NCBI GenBank assembly: GCA_000507305.1
Contig: DF239659.1
Span: 115,278 to 179,277 of the forward strand
DNA from: Breviolum minutum Mf 1.05b.01
Lineage: Eukaryota; Sar; Dinophyceae; Suessiales; Symbiodiniaceae
DNA: 64,000 nucleotides
Direction of reading: 5' to 3'
The notes under the pieces are model-generated. The model did no database searches. It was not told the origin of the DNA and worked only from the letters and a program-made list of their open reading frames with translations. Position numbers and translations under genes: made by a program. Positions 12,460-23,628 of this stretch are shown here, piece by piece (the first letter of the stretch is position 1; each line of letters opens with the position of its first letter).

Positions 12460-14310
12460 GGCAAGGTGTCGTTTCCACTCAACGAAACTTCGTACCTGAG
12501 AAAGATTGCCTCACTACAGACTCGCAACTTAGAACTCAAGGCATTCGCACCACTGCACTCCATTGTTCTTCGTGCCATGGCTGGGGCTAGTTCCTGGAAT
12601 CTCATGAAACTTCAAATGGTTCAGGCAAGGCACACGTACACAACAGTTCCCACTGTGCAAATTTCTCTTCTTGTTGGTGAAAGCAGATTGCTTATACGTA
12701 GAAATAACAAGTTCTCGACCGTGCTGCTGCAGGTGGAAGATGCCTTGCTGCGCTTAAAGCGGCAGTTGGCATTGCAGCCGCCACTCCTCGACAAAGCCAT
12801 CGAGGAGGTGCAACAGCTGCGTCCCCTGGCTGCTCAGGCACTTTTAGAACTGACATCCACATTGTCAAAGCAGGTTGACACATGGGAGCTTATCCGCTTG
12901 AAGCCTGAACTGGTTATCTATGAGAAGGAAACCAAGGAGCTGAGGCAAGAAATAGATCATTTGAGAGGTTTGATTACCGAGTCTGAAAGCAGAAAGGCCC
13001 ATGTCCAGCAAGCATTGAAGCGAGCAAAGGTGAGAAATGGTCAGTTGCTGGTTGAGATGCAAGATCTCAGAGAAAAGCTTGAGATTCAACGATCAAGTGA
13101 GCAAGCAAATGACATTGCAGTAAGCTCAACCAGAATCAACCTGGAACAGGAAATGGCAGCTGCCAGACAGCAAGCAGATCAGAATACTTCTACACATGAA
13201 GCACTTGCAGAAAGTGATCAGGAAAGAAGGCAGCTTTCCAAATTTGACAGCGATGCTGATCTTGCAGAGCGCCTGGAAGAGACTCAGAGATTGCTTGAAG
13301 ATGCCAGAGACCGTGCAACCGATGCGGAGATGGAGTGTGATTCACTCCGCAAACAGCTCGAAGACGAGAGGTCAAAGCCCACTTCTCCAAAAAATGCTTC
13401 TGGTAATGGTGCTGACGGCAATGATGCTGATCTTGCAGAGCGCCTGGAAGAGACTCAGAGATTGCTTGAAGATGCCAGAGACCGTGCAACAGATGCGGAG
13501 ATGGAGTGTGATTCACTCCGCAAACAGCTCGAAGAAGAGAGGTCAAAGCCCACTTCTCCAAAAAATGCTTCTGGCAATGGCGCTGACGGCAATGATGCTG
13601 ATCTTGCAGAGCGCTTGGAAGAGACTCAGAGATTGCTTGAAGATGCTAGAGACCGTGCAACAGATCTGGAGATGGAGTGTGAATTGCTCCGGAATACAAG
13701 GAAGGAGGAGCAGGCGGATTTTTGGGCTATGTATTCCGGGTAGTTGGGGGGAATCCTCGTGCATTTTGCAGTCCCTGGTTGATTTTGGTGGGAGGCTCAC
13801 GCAAAGAATGAGTCATGATTGCTGACCCCGCTTGGCAAATCATAATCACAGTGTTCAGTGTCAATTTCTAGTGTCAAGTTTCAGCTTTCTATATTATAGA
13901 GTATATAGAAAGGTCTTCCAATATGAATCTTTCACATGGAAGCAGCCAATGGATGACATCATGTGTGCAACTTCTTGGGCTAGAATTGGAGGCACTGACT
14001 CGTCAAAACTCAAAACATAGATCGATGCAAATGGCGCAGTGTTTGGGTGCATGCATTATATGCTACCTACAACCTTTTACCAGAACCACAAAAATCAATC
14101 GAATGGTGAATGTACCAAAGCTATGCTAGATCTTTAGTTCAAGAAACCGATCATACAAAGGACGTTGGGCTCACAGTGAAATAAATGACAAGTCGAGAAT
14201 CTGCCCCTCAAGAGCTTTGCCAGGAAACTGGCAAGACACAGCGTGAGCTGGCACTGGAGCGCCAAATCGCACAGTTGCTGATAGACCTTGAGAGATCACG
14301 CCATCAGTGA
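12460..14310 (+). CDS. Coiled-coil protein with 57-aa tandem repeats
   Basis: This is the longest open frame of the window (open from 12286 to a TAG at 13743). The part that looks coding starts after ctccAG at 12460, or after ctgcAG at 12733 (V-E-D-A-L-L-R-L-K-R-Q-L), both in the same frame. From 12733 on it is almost uninterrupted heptad-like coiled coil rich in E, L, R, Q and K. Two full 171-bp units and one partial unit follow, each starting D-A-D-L-A-E-R-L-E-E-T-Q-R-L-L and containing a K-P-T-S-P-K-N-A-S-G-N-G linker. Composition changes after about 13690, where the exon probably ends. A likely last exon at about 14214-14310 ends L-A-L-E-R-Q-I-A-Q-L-L, then R-S-R-H-Q-stop. Scaffold or cytoskeletal roles are typical of such proteins, but function is unknown. 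The true start codon is not identified. Confidence 0.7.
13252..13690 (+). repeat. 171-bp coding tandem repeat (2.6 copies)
   Basis: Units start at 13252, 13423 and 13594, a period of exactly 171 bp (57 codons). Units 1 and 2 differ at only a few positions (for example GAC/GAA giving D/E near the K-P-T-S-P linker, and ccg/cag). Unit 3 is cut short near 13690 and has diverged (A-E to L-E, D-S to E-L). The exact codon multiple keeps the reading frame and heptad register. High identity implies recent duplication or gene conversion. Confidence 0.92.
14214..14310 (+). CDS. Likely terminal exon of the coiled-coil gene
   Basis: The frame reads E-L-C-Q-E-T-G-K-T-Q-R-E-L-A-L-E-R-Q-I-A, then Q-L-L-I-D-L-E-R-S-R-H-Q and TGA (14308-14310). 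It is strongly coiled-coil and matches the upstream repeats in composition. A cctcaAG acceptor precedes it. The donor in the preceding exon (near 13690) is not fixed. Confidence 0.55.
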
Positions 14311-16370
14311 TTCAATTTTATGTGTTTTTTTTTTAAAAAGAGGAATGAATATTTGAGTTGTTGGAGTTGGATGGTGTTGGATTATGTTAGATTCTTAGAT
14401 TTTATTTTGTTCTCGTCTTGTTACATGGTGCCTGACGAGTATGCCGTATGCCTCACTTCAAGCCTGAAATTTGTACAGTCTCCGGTGAAGGTGTGGAGCT
14501 GCTCAGCTGCTCGGCAGATGCCTTGAGAAGAAGACGCTGCGAAAAGAGAACAAAATGATACAAAATGATACAAAATGGCAAAACCAAACGGACAAAGCAT
14601 GTATGTTGGAACCATGACAGTCATTCAGAATGAACTGGAAGAGATCTTTGTGCAGATTGTCACTGTCACTGATCACTTCGATCTCCATCGTCCAATGTTC
14701 TGACAATAGCCTGCATTTCTAAGACAGATCCAAAATGACACAAAGTTGTCGGAGTAAGGAGCCAACAATCTGTTGCTGGTCGCATCATTTTGACAAGAGT
14801 GTAGCAACTAGTTACCAGCAGCGCGAACTTCATTGGAAGCAACCTGAGCACATTTTTGCACAAACTATCCTGTGGATTCGCCATGTAATCCTTGGAATCC
14901 TGACCATCTCTGCCTTTTTTATCACTCAGAGTCACAGTAGATATTGACTTGGCAATGCGCCTGGAGATCGCGATCCTGGTTGCTGCTGTTGTGATTCAGC
15001 TCTTCTATTCGAAGATCTATGACAAGTTGATTTCGACTACGACTAAGGGGACTGCGCATTTAGAACCTCGAACTGAAATTATTGAAGTGAGTGAGTTCCA
15101 CTCACCTGCTTGTGAGGGTCCGCCTGCACGAGTTTGGCTGATTCGTCCTCCTCGACAAGAATCTGGCGAGGATACACCGTGTATATCAATCCGCCCCGAG
15201 ATGAAGATTCCGGGGAAATCAGATGCAGCAACAGCCGGCGAACAGCTATATGGGAGAGTATCTTGCGCAACGCTGCGGCATGAAGACGGAGGATTTCTAG
15301 ATCTGTGTGACTGGGTTGAATGATGGTTCACCGTCTTTTGGATTGTGTCACTTTACTTGGTCGAGGTTCTCGTTTGCTTCGTGTCCCAGTGTGACTGCGA
15401 TTCAAGTCGGCAGTGTCACCTGTGAAACCGGTTCGCAGGTTCTGACGAGAGTTGTAACGAAGCCGGATGCCAAAGACTTCCCAGCGTCGGAGAAGGCGCC
15501 CAGCAGTATCCGCAAAATCTGCTTCCGATGATTCCTAGGGTGACCAGTGCCTAATGGTTCGGATAAGACTAAAGATGAAATTTACATGGAGTTTTGCGGC
15601 AACTGCACGACCTCCAGCTGAATGCCAGGTGAATGTGGCACCAGCTTCCTAGGCTTTGCTGCTGCTTCCTGGCGCTGCATCACTGATCAACTGAACGAAT
15701 AAATTGAATAAATGAAGAATTCTGGCGCAGGGAAACGGTAGGCAGAAGCAATAAACGAGATGAACAGATTCAGATTCTCCTCAATTAATTGTTTGCACCG
15801 CATCAAACTCTTTGAACAGAATCATATCAACCCTCCACTTTGCTTTTTGCATGGCATGGTATGGATCGCAGATTCTTGAGCGATGTTTGAGCCTCCAAAA
15901 AGATATGAGACATGCAAGCATTTGTGTTAAGCTAGACTCATTGAGCCAGGAAAAACGTCAGAGAGCTTGTGGGATGCTAGCAGAATCGGTGGGTGTATTC
16001 ATAATTTTTTGCGGCAGCATATCTGCGCAGCAAAATTTCCCCCTGATTCTCAGCTAGGGAGGGATGGTATGATGAAGCATGCAAGAAGAAGTATATTAAG
16101 ACATATTAAGTATTATTAAGTAAATTTCCCCGACATTGGGATTTCTGGAACCTCAGCTACATGACGTATATACATTCTGACCAAAATGGCCCAGCATGTT
16201 GCGCATGACTCGCGGTACATGGGCGACCTGCATCAGTTGTGCCACCTTGGCGCCAGAGGACCTCAATATGAAGAGATTCTATCAACAGCAAATTATCAAT
16301 TGATATTTATTGAAAGTATTGAAATTGTTGAAGCATCTGATACAAGTACGGCTATAGGCTATATTAGACG
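14311..16370. other. No confidently supported gene; one weak ORF
   Basis: The only frame worth noting starts at an ATG at 14955 and runs to a TGA at 15321-15323. It begins M-R-L-E-I-A-I-L-V-A-A-V-V-I-Q-L-F, a possible signal anchor, then becomes polar with R-P-P-R. An antisense frame of similar length (15017-15331) weakens the case. The rest looks intronic or intergenic. Confidence 0.3.
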
Positions 16371-16375
16371 ACGTT

Positions 16376-16720
16376 ATGAGGGTCACCAAACGAAAATGCA
16401 TGAAAGAACCGGAGCATGTCTATGTCGCTATTGCTGTGGAAGGACATGGAAGGCATCTTCTTCGGGCAACTTGTCTGGACAAGCTGTTCTTCTCGAAGCT
16501 CCTGTCGCAGTTTGGTAGACGTCCGGCAGTGGCCATGCCAAGGTTCCCCGAGGGGGCTGCTACCAGCTTCCGCTTGTTGGGCCCTGCTGGCAGCGGAGTC
16601 TCTGGAAGTGGAATGTCTCCTTTGGCAGAAGAAATGATTGCAGAGCGCACAGATCGGGGCTTGAGGCTTTCAAGACATCTTGCGACGTTCCAAAAAATTG
16701 CTGTCGAGTCAAGCCCTTGA
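16376..16720 (+). CDS. Unassigned ORF, possible exon
   Basis: A 114-codon frame ends at a TGA (16718-16720). It contains the segments E-P-E-H-V-Y-V-A-I-A-V-E-G-H-G-R-H-L-L and P-L-A-E-E-M-I-A-E-R-T-D-R-G-L. Amino-acid composition is protein-like and GC is higher than in flanking AT-rich DNA, but a second + frame is also open over much of it. I recognise no family, and splice borders are undetermined. Confidence 0.3.
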   Translation: MRVTKRKCMKEPEHVYVAIAVEGHGRHLLRATCLDKLFFSKLLSQFGRRPAVAMPRFPEGAATSFRLLGPAGSGVSGSGMSPLAEEMIAERTDRGLRLSRHLATFQKIAVESSP

Positions 16721-18557
16721 TTGAATTAATCACTGTCACATTGAGGAGACACGGATTGAAGTCGTGTTTCAAAAGAAACGAATTGGGCCTCTGTCTTGTG
16801 GTATTTTGTAGCCGAACCAACATAAATCCTTGGGTGGTTCCTTATACCGCGTAGGTGTAGTGGGTAGCCGGGCAGCAAAAATTCAGGAGATTGCCAAAGA
16901 CGAGTTTCAGCAAGATTTCTGTTTTCTCAAAGATCACACATCGCAATTGCCATCCTTGGCTCTATAATTTGCTCGGAAGGCCGCTGGCTTGGGCTTCTCT
17001 ACGGTGTAGCTCTGCGAGTGTGACTTCTAAGCAAGTCTTGCCTAGCGAGAAAAGCCTAAATCAGGTTCGGAGGATCACCGAGAAGAGTCTCAAACAGAAA
17101 AGACTGGACGTCTTCCCTTTCAGCAGAGTGAAAGAAAGACACAGAGAAGACTGGATAAGATAGAAGACACATGTAACATGGTGAACAATGCGCACATCAA
17201 AAACATGTATAAAGTATAAGATGTATAAAGTATGATTCAAGATCATAGTGCACTCACTATTGTGAAGTCTTGACGTTGCCAAAACCATCCAAGACCCGGA
17301 CAGCACTCTAGTGAATGAGACGTGTCTGACGTGTCTCGTGCGTCGTGAGGCCTTCAAAACCCTTGGGCTCGACTTCAGAGGTGCCTTGCTTTCCAGCCTG
17401 TGCTGCCACGTCTTGTGGTTTGGACAGAAGAATATTTGATCACTTGGAGCTCTCTTCACTAGTCTTCGAAACATGAAACCTTCCCCTCACTTCTTGCACA
17501 ATCTTTAGAAACGTTTTTTTTTGCTTGTACAGTTCCTATAGGGGAAAATATAGTTAGTTTTCCAAGTATCGAAGACAACCACACATGTCATGTTTTCAGT
17601 ATGTCTTTCTCAGCATTTTTCATTCTCTTCGTCAAAGCAATTTCAGGCTGTATCATCTTTTGCCCACGCGGTCCAGCTCCATCCATTCAACAAAAGGTGG
17701 TGTCTTGGTACTTGAGGAATACTGACAGACACAAACTGGATGAAGGAAGAATGGCTCTTGCAGAATGTTAATGGTGGACTACCAAAGCTTTCACTTATGT
17801 GCAGGGAAATACCATGAAATACCCAACATGCAATCGGTCGTTGGTCGAAAAAAACGTATCAACTTCCGAGGTTTGCTTACTCCCAGAGCTACAAAAAGTG
17901 AAGATGCGCATTGAACCTGACGTAGTCGAGAATGATACCAGAATTTTACCTCCTGCGACTCTACTCCAATGATGGGTCAGGGGGGTCATTTTTTGGATTT
18001 GCTTTCGCAAGAGATGCTTACCCACAAGTTTGGGGAGAAATTTCACGGACTTAAAGGTAGCCCAAGATTTGTAAAGTACATCCTAGTTCCAATGCATAGA
18101 TCCACCTTCCTTGGCTCGCAATTAAGTTATGTAAAAGAAGCGCAGAGAAATTGTGAGCAGTCTTGTGAGCTTTCAATGCACACGCAAGGAAGATATTTTG
18201 CAGCGTTTTCTTCAGCATTTTCTACATTGTAGAAATCAATGTGGATATATGTAGAACTACGTAGAAGATATGAAGACATTCGTACATATTTAGAATAGGT
18301 CGTAACATATTGTTTACTGTCAGGGGTTGCGCTTGACCGCATCTCTGCAAATTCTAATCTCGGCCTGCTCAGGAGGGGATGCTGCTTAAGAAAGCCATGC
18401 AAGAATGCGGGAAAGGCTCGGCACTTGCTTTGATTTGGGGCTTCCTGAGAAAATGTAGGACAAACTTGGCAATCTTGCAGAATTAGTGGTTTTCAATAGA
18501 AGCCGGCCTGCGCATACTTGAATGTTTACGGCAGACCCATGATTTGTTTGCCTCCAG
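16721..18557. other. No supported gene
   Basis: The minus-strand 137-codon frame at 17061-17474 is not backed by any motif. The region includes AT-rich stretches with repeated gtataaagtat words near 17210-17232. It is probably intronic or intergenic. Confidence 0.4.
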
Positions 18558-18640
18558 GCATGAAGCAAGCTGCCGATGTGCTGGAAGAAGCGGTTTCGGT
18601 CGCTTGGCAGAGCAACAGCGATGCTGCACAATCCGGTTAG
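18558..18640 (+). CDS. Probable terminal exon, unassigned gene
   Basis: After a ctccAG acceptor the frame reads M-K-Q-A-A-D-V-L-E-E-A-V-S-V-A-W-Q-S-N-S, then D-A-A-Q-S-G and TAG (18638-18640). The start is AG|G and the sequence is helix-like and clearly protein-like. It could end a gene whose earlier exons lie upstream (possibly near 16.4 kb). The family is not recognised. Confidence 0.42.
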
Positions 18641-19322
18641 TCAGATTTTCCTTACGATCCTTGAAAGTTGGTATTTACACATTTCGCACTGTCTCAGAAA
18701 ATCAACGGAGCATGACCCGTATATGCTGCCTGCCTTCTGCGCCCTGTGCACTCTATTGCAAGTTGATCTACTCAGGGTGAACTTAGATCCAGCTGAACTA
18801 GCCGTTTGACATTTTTTGGTAGCTCGTGCAACATCAGCTTTACATTTGGTTCAACAAAGTGGCTCAGAGATGAGAGAACTTCAATGCTCTAAGTCATGGC
18901 TTTCGAGTAATCACGTGCATTCCTTTGCCGCAGTTGTTGATGTGATTTTGGCTTTGCTTGGTCCAAGGAGGCTGCACAGGCAATGACTACCAATCATGCG
19001 ACTGTGGCATGGCATGAAGGGATGGGTGCCCTTGCAATCAAAGCAGTGGCTCTGGCCGTACGTCCCATAGGGCCTAATCGCAACCAGGTGGTGTTTGCCG
19101 AGCACACAGGGTCATGCTCTGGTCGTTAGGGGATTCACTGCACTGGAAACTGGGAAGTGTATCAAATACAGCATATCTACAAAGGATATGTTGTGATATT
19201 GGTGTCTTGCTTTCTTTGTTAATCCACCCCTTCTTAACCATACAACATAGTACATTTGACATTGATATCATAGAAATGAGTTGAACCTTGCCGTCCTATA
19301 TCCATTCAAAATATCGTTTTCG

Positions 19323-19730
19323 ATGAACAGCGAGGCGATGCGCTTTTGTGCTGCACAGCGTGCTGCTGCTGCTGCTGCCAAAAAGAGGCCCTTGACTTCG
19401 GTCCCAGAGGCCCAGATGGTCCAGGCGCAGCTACAGGAGCCAAGGAAGGAACCTTCGGTGCCAAATCCGAAAGTGTCGCAAGAGTCAGAAATGATGGATT
19501 CAGAAGACAAAGTGCCAAAACTTCGAAGAATGAGTGGACAAGCTTTCATCTCAAGTGAAGAAAAAGTCTCATGCGCGTGGCCTGCTTTGGTGTCAGTCAA
19601 GCTGCCTGCAACTCAAGTAGCAGATTTGGTATTGTTATGCATGATGCAAACAAAGTGTAGTGCCATAGAAGCAATGATGCAGCCATTTGCTACTTCAATA
19701 GCCATGCAATCATGGAGGGGCACATCATGA
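19323..19730 (+). CDS. Unassigned Ala/Pro/Lys-rich ORF, possible exon
   Basis: From the ATG at 19323 the frame shows M-N-S-E-A-M-R-F-C-A-A-Q-R-A-A-A-A-A-A-K and then a Pro/Glu/Ser-rich stretch, to a TGA at 19728-19730. The GCT run gives the polyalanine. An opposite-strand frame (19268-19600) is also open, so coding status is uncertain. Confidence 0.28.
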   Translation: MNSEAMRFCAAQRAAAAAAKKRPLTSVPEAQMVQAQLQEPRKEPSVPNPKVSQESEMMDSEDKVPKLRRMSGQAFISSEEKVSCAWPALVSVKLPATQVADLVLLCMMQTKCSAIEAMMQPFATSIAMQSWRGTS

Positions 19731-20719
19731 TGACAGGGAGATATATCCTTTTGGACCACAACGGAGATGGCACAAAGACTCCAAGTTTACTTCATTTAGC
19801 TTGTGATGTTGGCGCACTGGTCCATTCATGAAAGAGGGGTACATAACTTAAGCCGTGGAAATATGGCACCTGACAGATTCGGAACTCGTGAGGACCAAAA
19901 AGAAGTGAACTGCCAAGCAGCTAGTGATAGTGCCAAACAGTGCACCCGGTCACAGCATCATCACGCATGCTATAGCAACAACATTCACTAAAACAGCAGA
20001 CGGACGCGAATCAAACTGTTGCATGATTCTCTTCCTGTGTTGGAGGCGGCCAAGCTTTGGTTCTTGGCATTGACCGGCGAATTCCTTTGGGCAGGCTTTC
20101 AAGCCCCAAATCTGTAGAGGTGACACCTATGAAGTACACTTGGGATTCCAGAGGAGATAAGTTTATACTTCTATGATCGCCCTGCACAAGCCCGCATGAG
20201 CCAGTATTGGATGATATTGGATGCATTTGTTTGTCCATCCTTTCTTAGTGTCACTTAGTGGAGGGACGACTGATGCTGACTTTCAGGTCATGATGCGATA
20301 CGGCCCTTCCAAAGCCTCACAAGCTTTCAGGTTGGGCGAAGCAGAAGCTGAGCAGTATAGTGTATAGATGTGTACGTATAAGTATGTACGAGTATATCGA
20401 GTATGTATATATCATGTTCCTACTCACATTTGGCATCTATGACTTGATGAGATATGGATTTGATTAGTACGTACACATATCATAAACAGAAATTAGAATT
20501 ATTGTAATTATACAAACCAAATAGATATTGAACACCTATGAACTATCGAATTTTGTTTATTCTATGAATTACAATTCGGAAGGACATTGCACAGGGAATA
20601 GTAATAGATTTACTACCCTCATACGAACCCTTCTTAACAAAGTAAGCAGGTTGTTCTTCTCGGCAAAATGCACAAATGCAGGGAAATTTTCAATGGGTCA
20701 GCTCCAGTCAGCATTTTTT

Positions 20720-20737
20720 CCTCTCTCTCTCTCTCTC
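20720..20737. repeat. (CT)n microsatellite
   Basis: About nine CT units after a T run. This is a simple repeat that also resembles a polypyrimidine tract, but no exon follows it directly. Confidence 0.85.
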
Positions 20738-21503
20738 GACGGCCGGGGCACTGCACAAAAATAGGTTCACACTGCAATACTTGTGTGGTTACACTACCAA
20801 AGCCGAAGCCAATCGCTCTCGCAAGGATGGTCGTGCAAAAATAGACTCGAAAGAAATCAAGAAAAACCTCGTAAGCTCACACCTGCAACCTAGCCGTTGC
20901 TGGGGCTACCGAGATTCGCTTGGGATTAGGTAGGGCAACACCTGTTTTGACTTCCCCGGCTTCCTGCGGTACATCTGCTGTGTGGCCCACCGTGTGGCCA
21001 AACAAACACCTTGCCAAGCAGCCAGGAAACGAGGCCGCAGAGAATCGTGGTTTGTCAGAATATCCACATGGAGGCGGATGATGTCCACAGTGTTGCGGGG
21101 GGGTGCCTATGAGTTCTCACAAGCCAAGTTGTTGATTTGAGATCATTTGACACATTTCCTAAAGCTGAATATGCTGCCCGGACTTCCGACCTCGCTGTCT
21201 CCACAATTGCATCAAAGTAGTAATTTTCACCCTTTGGTCTCATGCTTCTTGAACAATATGTTGTGACTTGACTTGTTGAACAAATCTGACTTTGAACCAT
21301 TTTCGCATATGATATCAGTACGCAAGGATTGCGCAGCTGCTTTTTGTCAACAGGCTTCTCTGCGTATGTGCCTCAGGGTTGGAAACATAAAGACTGTACC
21401 AGCCGTGGCATAGGCTGGATATAGCCCACAGGACGTGCTCCCCCACAAAATTCCATCTTAGGATTTCACGCTTGTAGTCTGTGAGGGTTTCACGGGTTTA
21501 AGC

Positions 21504-21526
21504 TTTTAGGGTTTAGGGTTTTAGGG
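21504..21526 (+). repeat. Short interstitial telomere-like repeat (TTTAGGG type)
   Basis: TTTTAGGG, TTTAGGG and TTTTAGGG occur head to tail. TTTAGGG is the plant/dinoflagellate-type telomere unit. With three degenerate copies this is an interstitial trace or coincidence, not a chromosome end. Confidence 0.5.
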
Positions 21527-22658
21527 CGTCTCAGGCAGCTGCTTACGAGGATTACATGTTAAGATTCAAGATGGTACCTCCGCCCCTGAAGGGTGTGAGG
21601 GTGGCTATCCAGGTGTGGATAGTTGGGTGGATGGGTTGCCTCCGCCTCCCAAAATGGTTCATGCTTCCTGCCAGCTGCTGTTTGGCAGGGTTGGCAGGGA
21701 AACCAACCAAGATTCTGCCTCTTACGGGTTTAGGGGCAAGCCCATAAATTACCAGGTGACCAGCGAAATCCCTCCTTTGAAGTGGATTGGGGGGTTCAAA
21801 GTTCTGGAACGGGGGCTCGTCGGAACATCTCGAAAGCAAAGCCAGGATAAGCCAAGAATTTAAGGGGTTCCAACGAGTCCGTTGACAGGGGTTGGGGTAG
21901 CACGCAAGAGCTGGCTGCAGATATAGTACAACTATGTACAACTAAAGTAACTAAAGTTATTAAAGTTTACGGAAACTTGTTTAGTTTCTGGAAAACCTCG
22001 AAAGCTTGCCAGTCCTGTCTCAACCCATGGATCTGAGGCTGGAGCTGCCAGTGGCTCGGTACAAGACCTTGCCAGTGGAAACTTTTCTGAAGTACTCTCC
22101 AGGCCAGGACGGGTTGGGTCCCCGGGAACTTAGGGGGGTGAAAAACTACAATGATATCTCATATCTCCAGCTGAAGTCACTGGACTTGTCTTTTGCATTT
22201 CCAGATGAGCATATGGAGCGACATGAAGTCCATCGTTTTTGAAACTTTTTGATTTGTCCTCAATAAAGACAAACCTATACATTTGGAGCAGCGTTTAGGT
22301 TGCTCATCGGGAAAGATAGAACTGACAATGTAGGCTGTATTCGAGCTTACACCAAAGTTGTGAGCTGCTTGATGATCTGTTTTCTGCATGTGTTTGGACA
22401 GCTTTGCGATTGGACAGTTGGTTTTAAGACAGAATCTAGGAATCATACAGTACAGACATTAAGCCGCAAAATATTAGCCAAAGGAAGCGGAGCGAGGAAA
22501 GGTGAACGAAGCAAAAAGCAGTGAAATGCCAACCCACAAGAAACAAAGAGAAGCAATGACGAGAAAATCAAAGGCTTTACAGTATAAGCGCTGCCAGTAT
22601 GGGCCAAAACAAAACGAAACTGGACAACTACGACAACTCTGGGAAGGGATGACCTCAG

Positions 22659-23628
22659 ATCCTTCAATCTCTTTCACGGACTTCACTCTGTTGGAAAGGC
22701 CGGGGCTAAGCTTCGTAGAATTCTATGCCCCCTGGTGACCGGACCTCAATCTTTGCTGCTGGGGCGGTGAATTCATATGAATTCATACTAGTTCGATGTT
22801 AGGCCAGCCTGTCCACAAATCACTTGTTGCATTTTAAGACATGCCTAAGTCCGTTATTGCAATGCAAATTGGGCAGTGGAGAGCCATCGTTTGTTGAATC
22901 AGTGTTGGCGGATCCTTCTTCGACCTTCAGCGGGAAGCAGATTGATTTGAAATTGTCCCCGAGGTGGGCACTGTAAGAAACTGGTGCCGGAATGGGAGAG
23001 GAGCTGTGTTGGAAATGCCGTTGATGCGAATGGTCTACATCATATTTGAAATGCCGAGACATTGGAGACAGCTCACATGTGTATTTGCCGCAGGACGGCG
23101 CAACTCTGCCAAGAAGCAGACATCCTTGTTGCCAAGGTGGGCAAGAAAGCATCGAAGTTATCACTGCGTTGCAAAGGGGACATTAACACTTGAAAGCTTT
23201 TGCTGTGGTGAGACTAGAGACACTGGGAAAATGGAGGAATGTAAATTCTTACATCCGAGGTGGATGCTATAGCACACAAATCCCTCGCTCAAGAGCATGA
23301 GGTGCAGCTAGAAACTCAGGTTGAAACTTTGACAATTCAAGCCTGTGGATTCAACTTCATACCTTCATCACCGTCCTTCCAGTGCATCCTTACCCGGCCT
23401 TGTTTGAATGTTTTTGTTCCTGAGGTCCTTCCCAACTTTAAGACTCTACAAAGGTGGTCCCAAGGCAACGACTGTCTTACTGCTTGAACCGCCTGTGCTC
23501 ACTTTGCTTGTTTTATTTTGTTTTGGTCTTTGGCCGGGCTACCAGTTTTTGATCCGTTCCAGAAGCCACAGGTATCAGTGAAATATGAAGGCCCTCGCAC
23601 TGGTGACAAGATGGCGGAGTGGGCTAAG
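22659..23628 (+). CDS. PDI first thioredoxin domain (a), six exons
   Basis: Exons are 22659-22736 (ends F-V-E-F-Y-A-P-W plus T), 22964-22997 ([10 protein letters not shown]), 23094-23136 ([14 protein letters not shown]), 23260-23306 ([15 protein letters not shown]), 23425-23464 ([13 protein letters not shown]) and 23572-23628 (V-S-V-K-Y-E-G-P-R, ending E-W-A-K). All five junctions are in phase. Donors are GA (22737), GA (22998), GT (23137), GC (23307) and GC (23465); the last exon is followed by GT (23629). The first active-site Cys codon is split T|GT across the first intron. The cis-proline of the fold is the P of S-F-P-T. Domain length and motif order are those of a complete catalytic thioredoxin domain. 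Confidence 0.93.

Larger units (their letters stand above)
19731..22658. other. No supported gene; one short coding-looking block, a telomere-like motif and G/C-rich words
   Basis: A block at about 20035-20165 looks coding in two + frames and cannot be resolved. A (CT)n run lies at about 20720-20737 and a degenerate TTTAGGG array at 21504-21526. The interval 21550-21930 has open frames on both strands (129 codons minus, 82 plus) but no motif. AT-rich DNA with tgtacgta words fills 20350-20540. Confidence 0.4.

Noticed and set aside
13196..13825. 209-codon + frame overlapping the 171-bp repeat
   Set aside because: It is a shadow frame of the repeat. Because the period is a multiple of three, every frame through it stays open. 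The coiled-coil frame is the sensible one.
16170..16200. Minus-strand GCCATTTTGG core resembling the dinoflagellate spliced leader
   Set aside because: Only the 10-base core matches. The flanks (the CCGTAG lead and CTCAAG tail) do not, and there is no adjacent gene in that orientation.
21552..21941. 129-codon minus-strand ORF in the G/C-word-rich segment
   Set aside because: Opposite-strand frames are equally open over the same bases, and the composition is Pro/Arg/Leu-rich as expected from G/C-rich DNA without stops.
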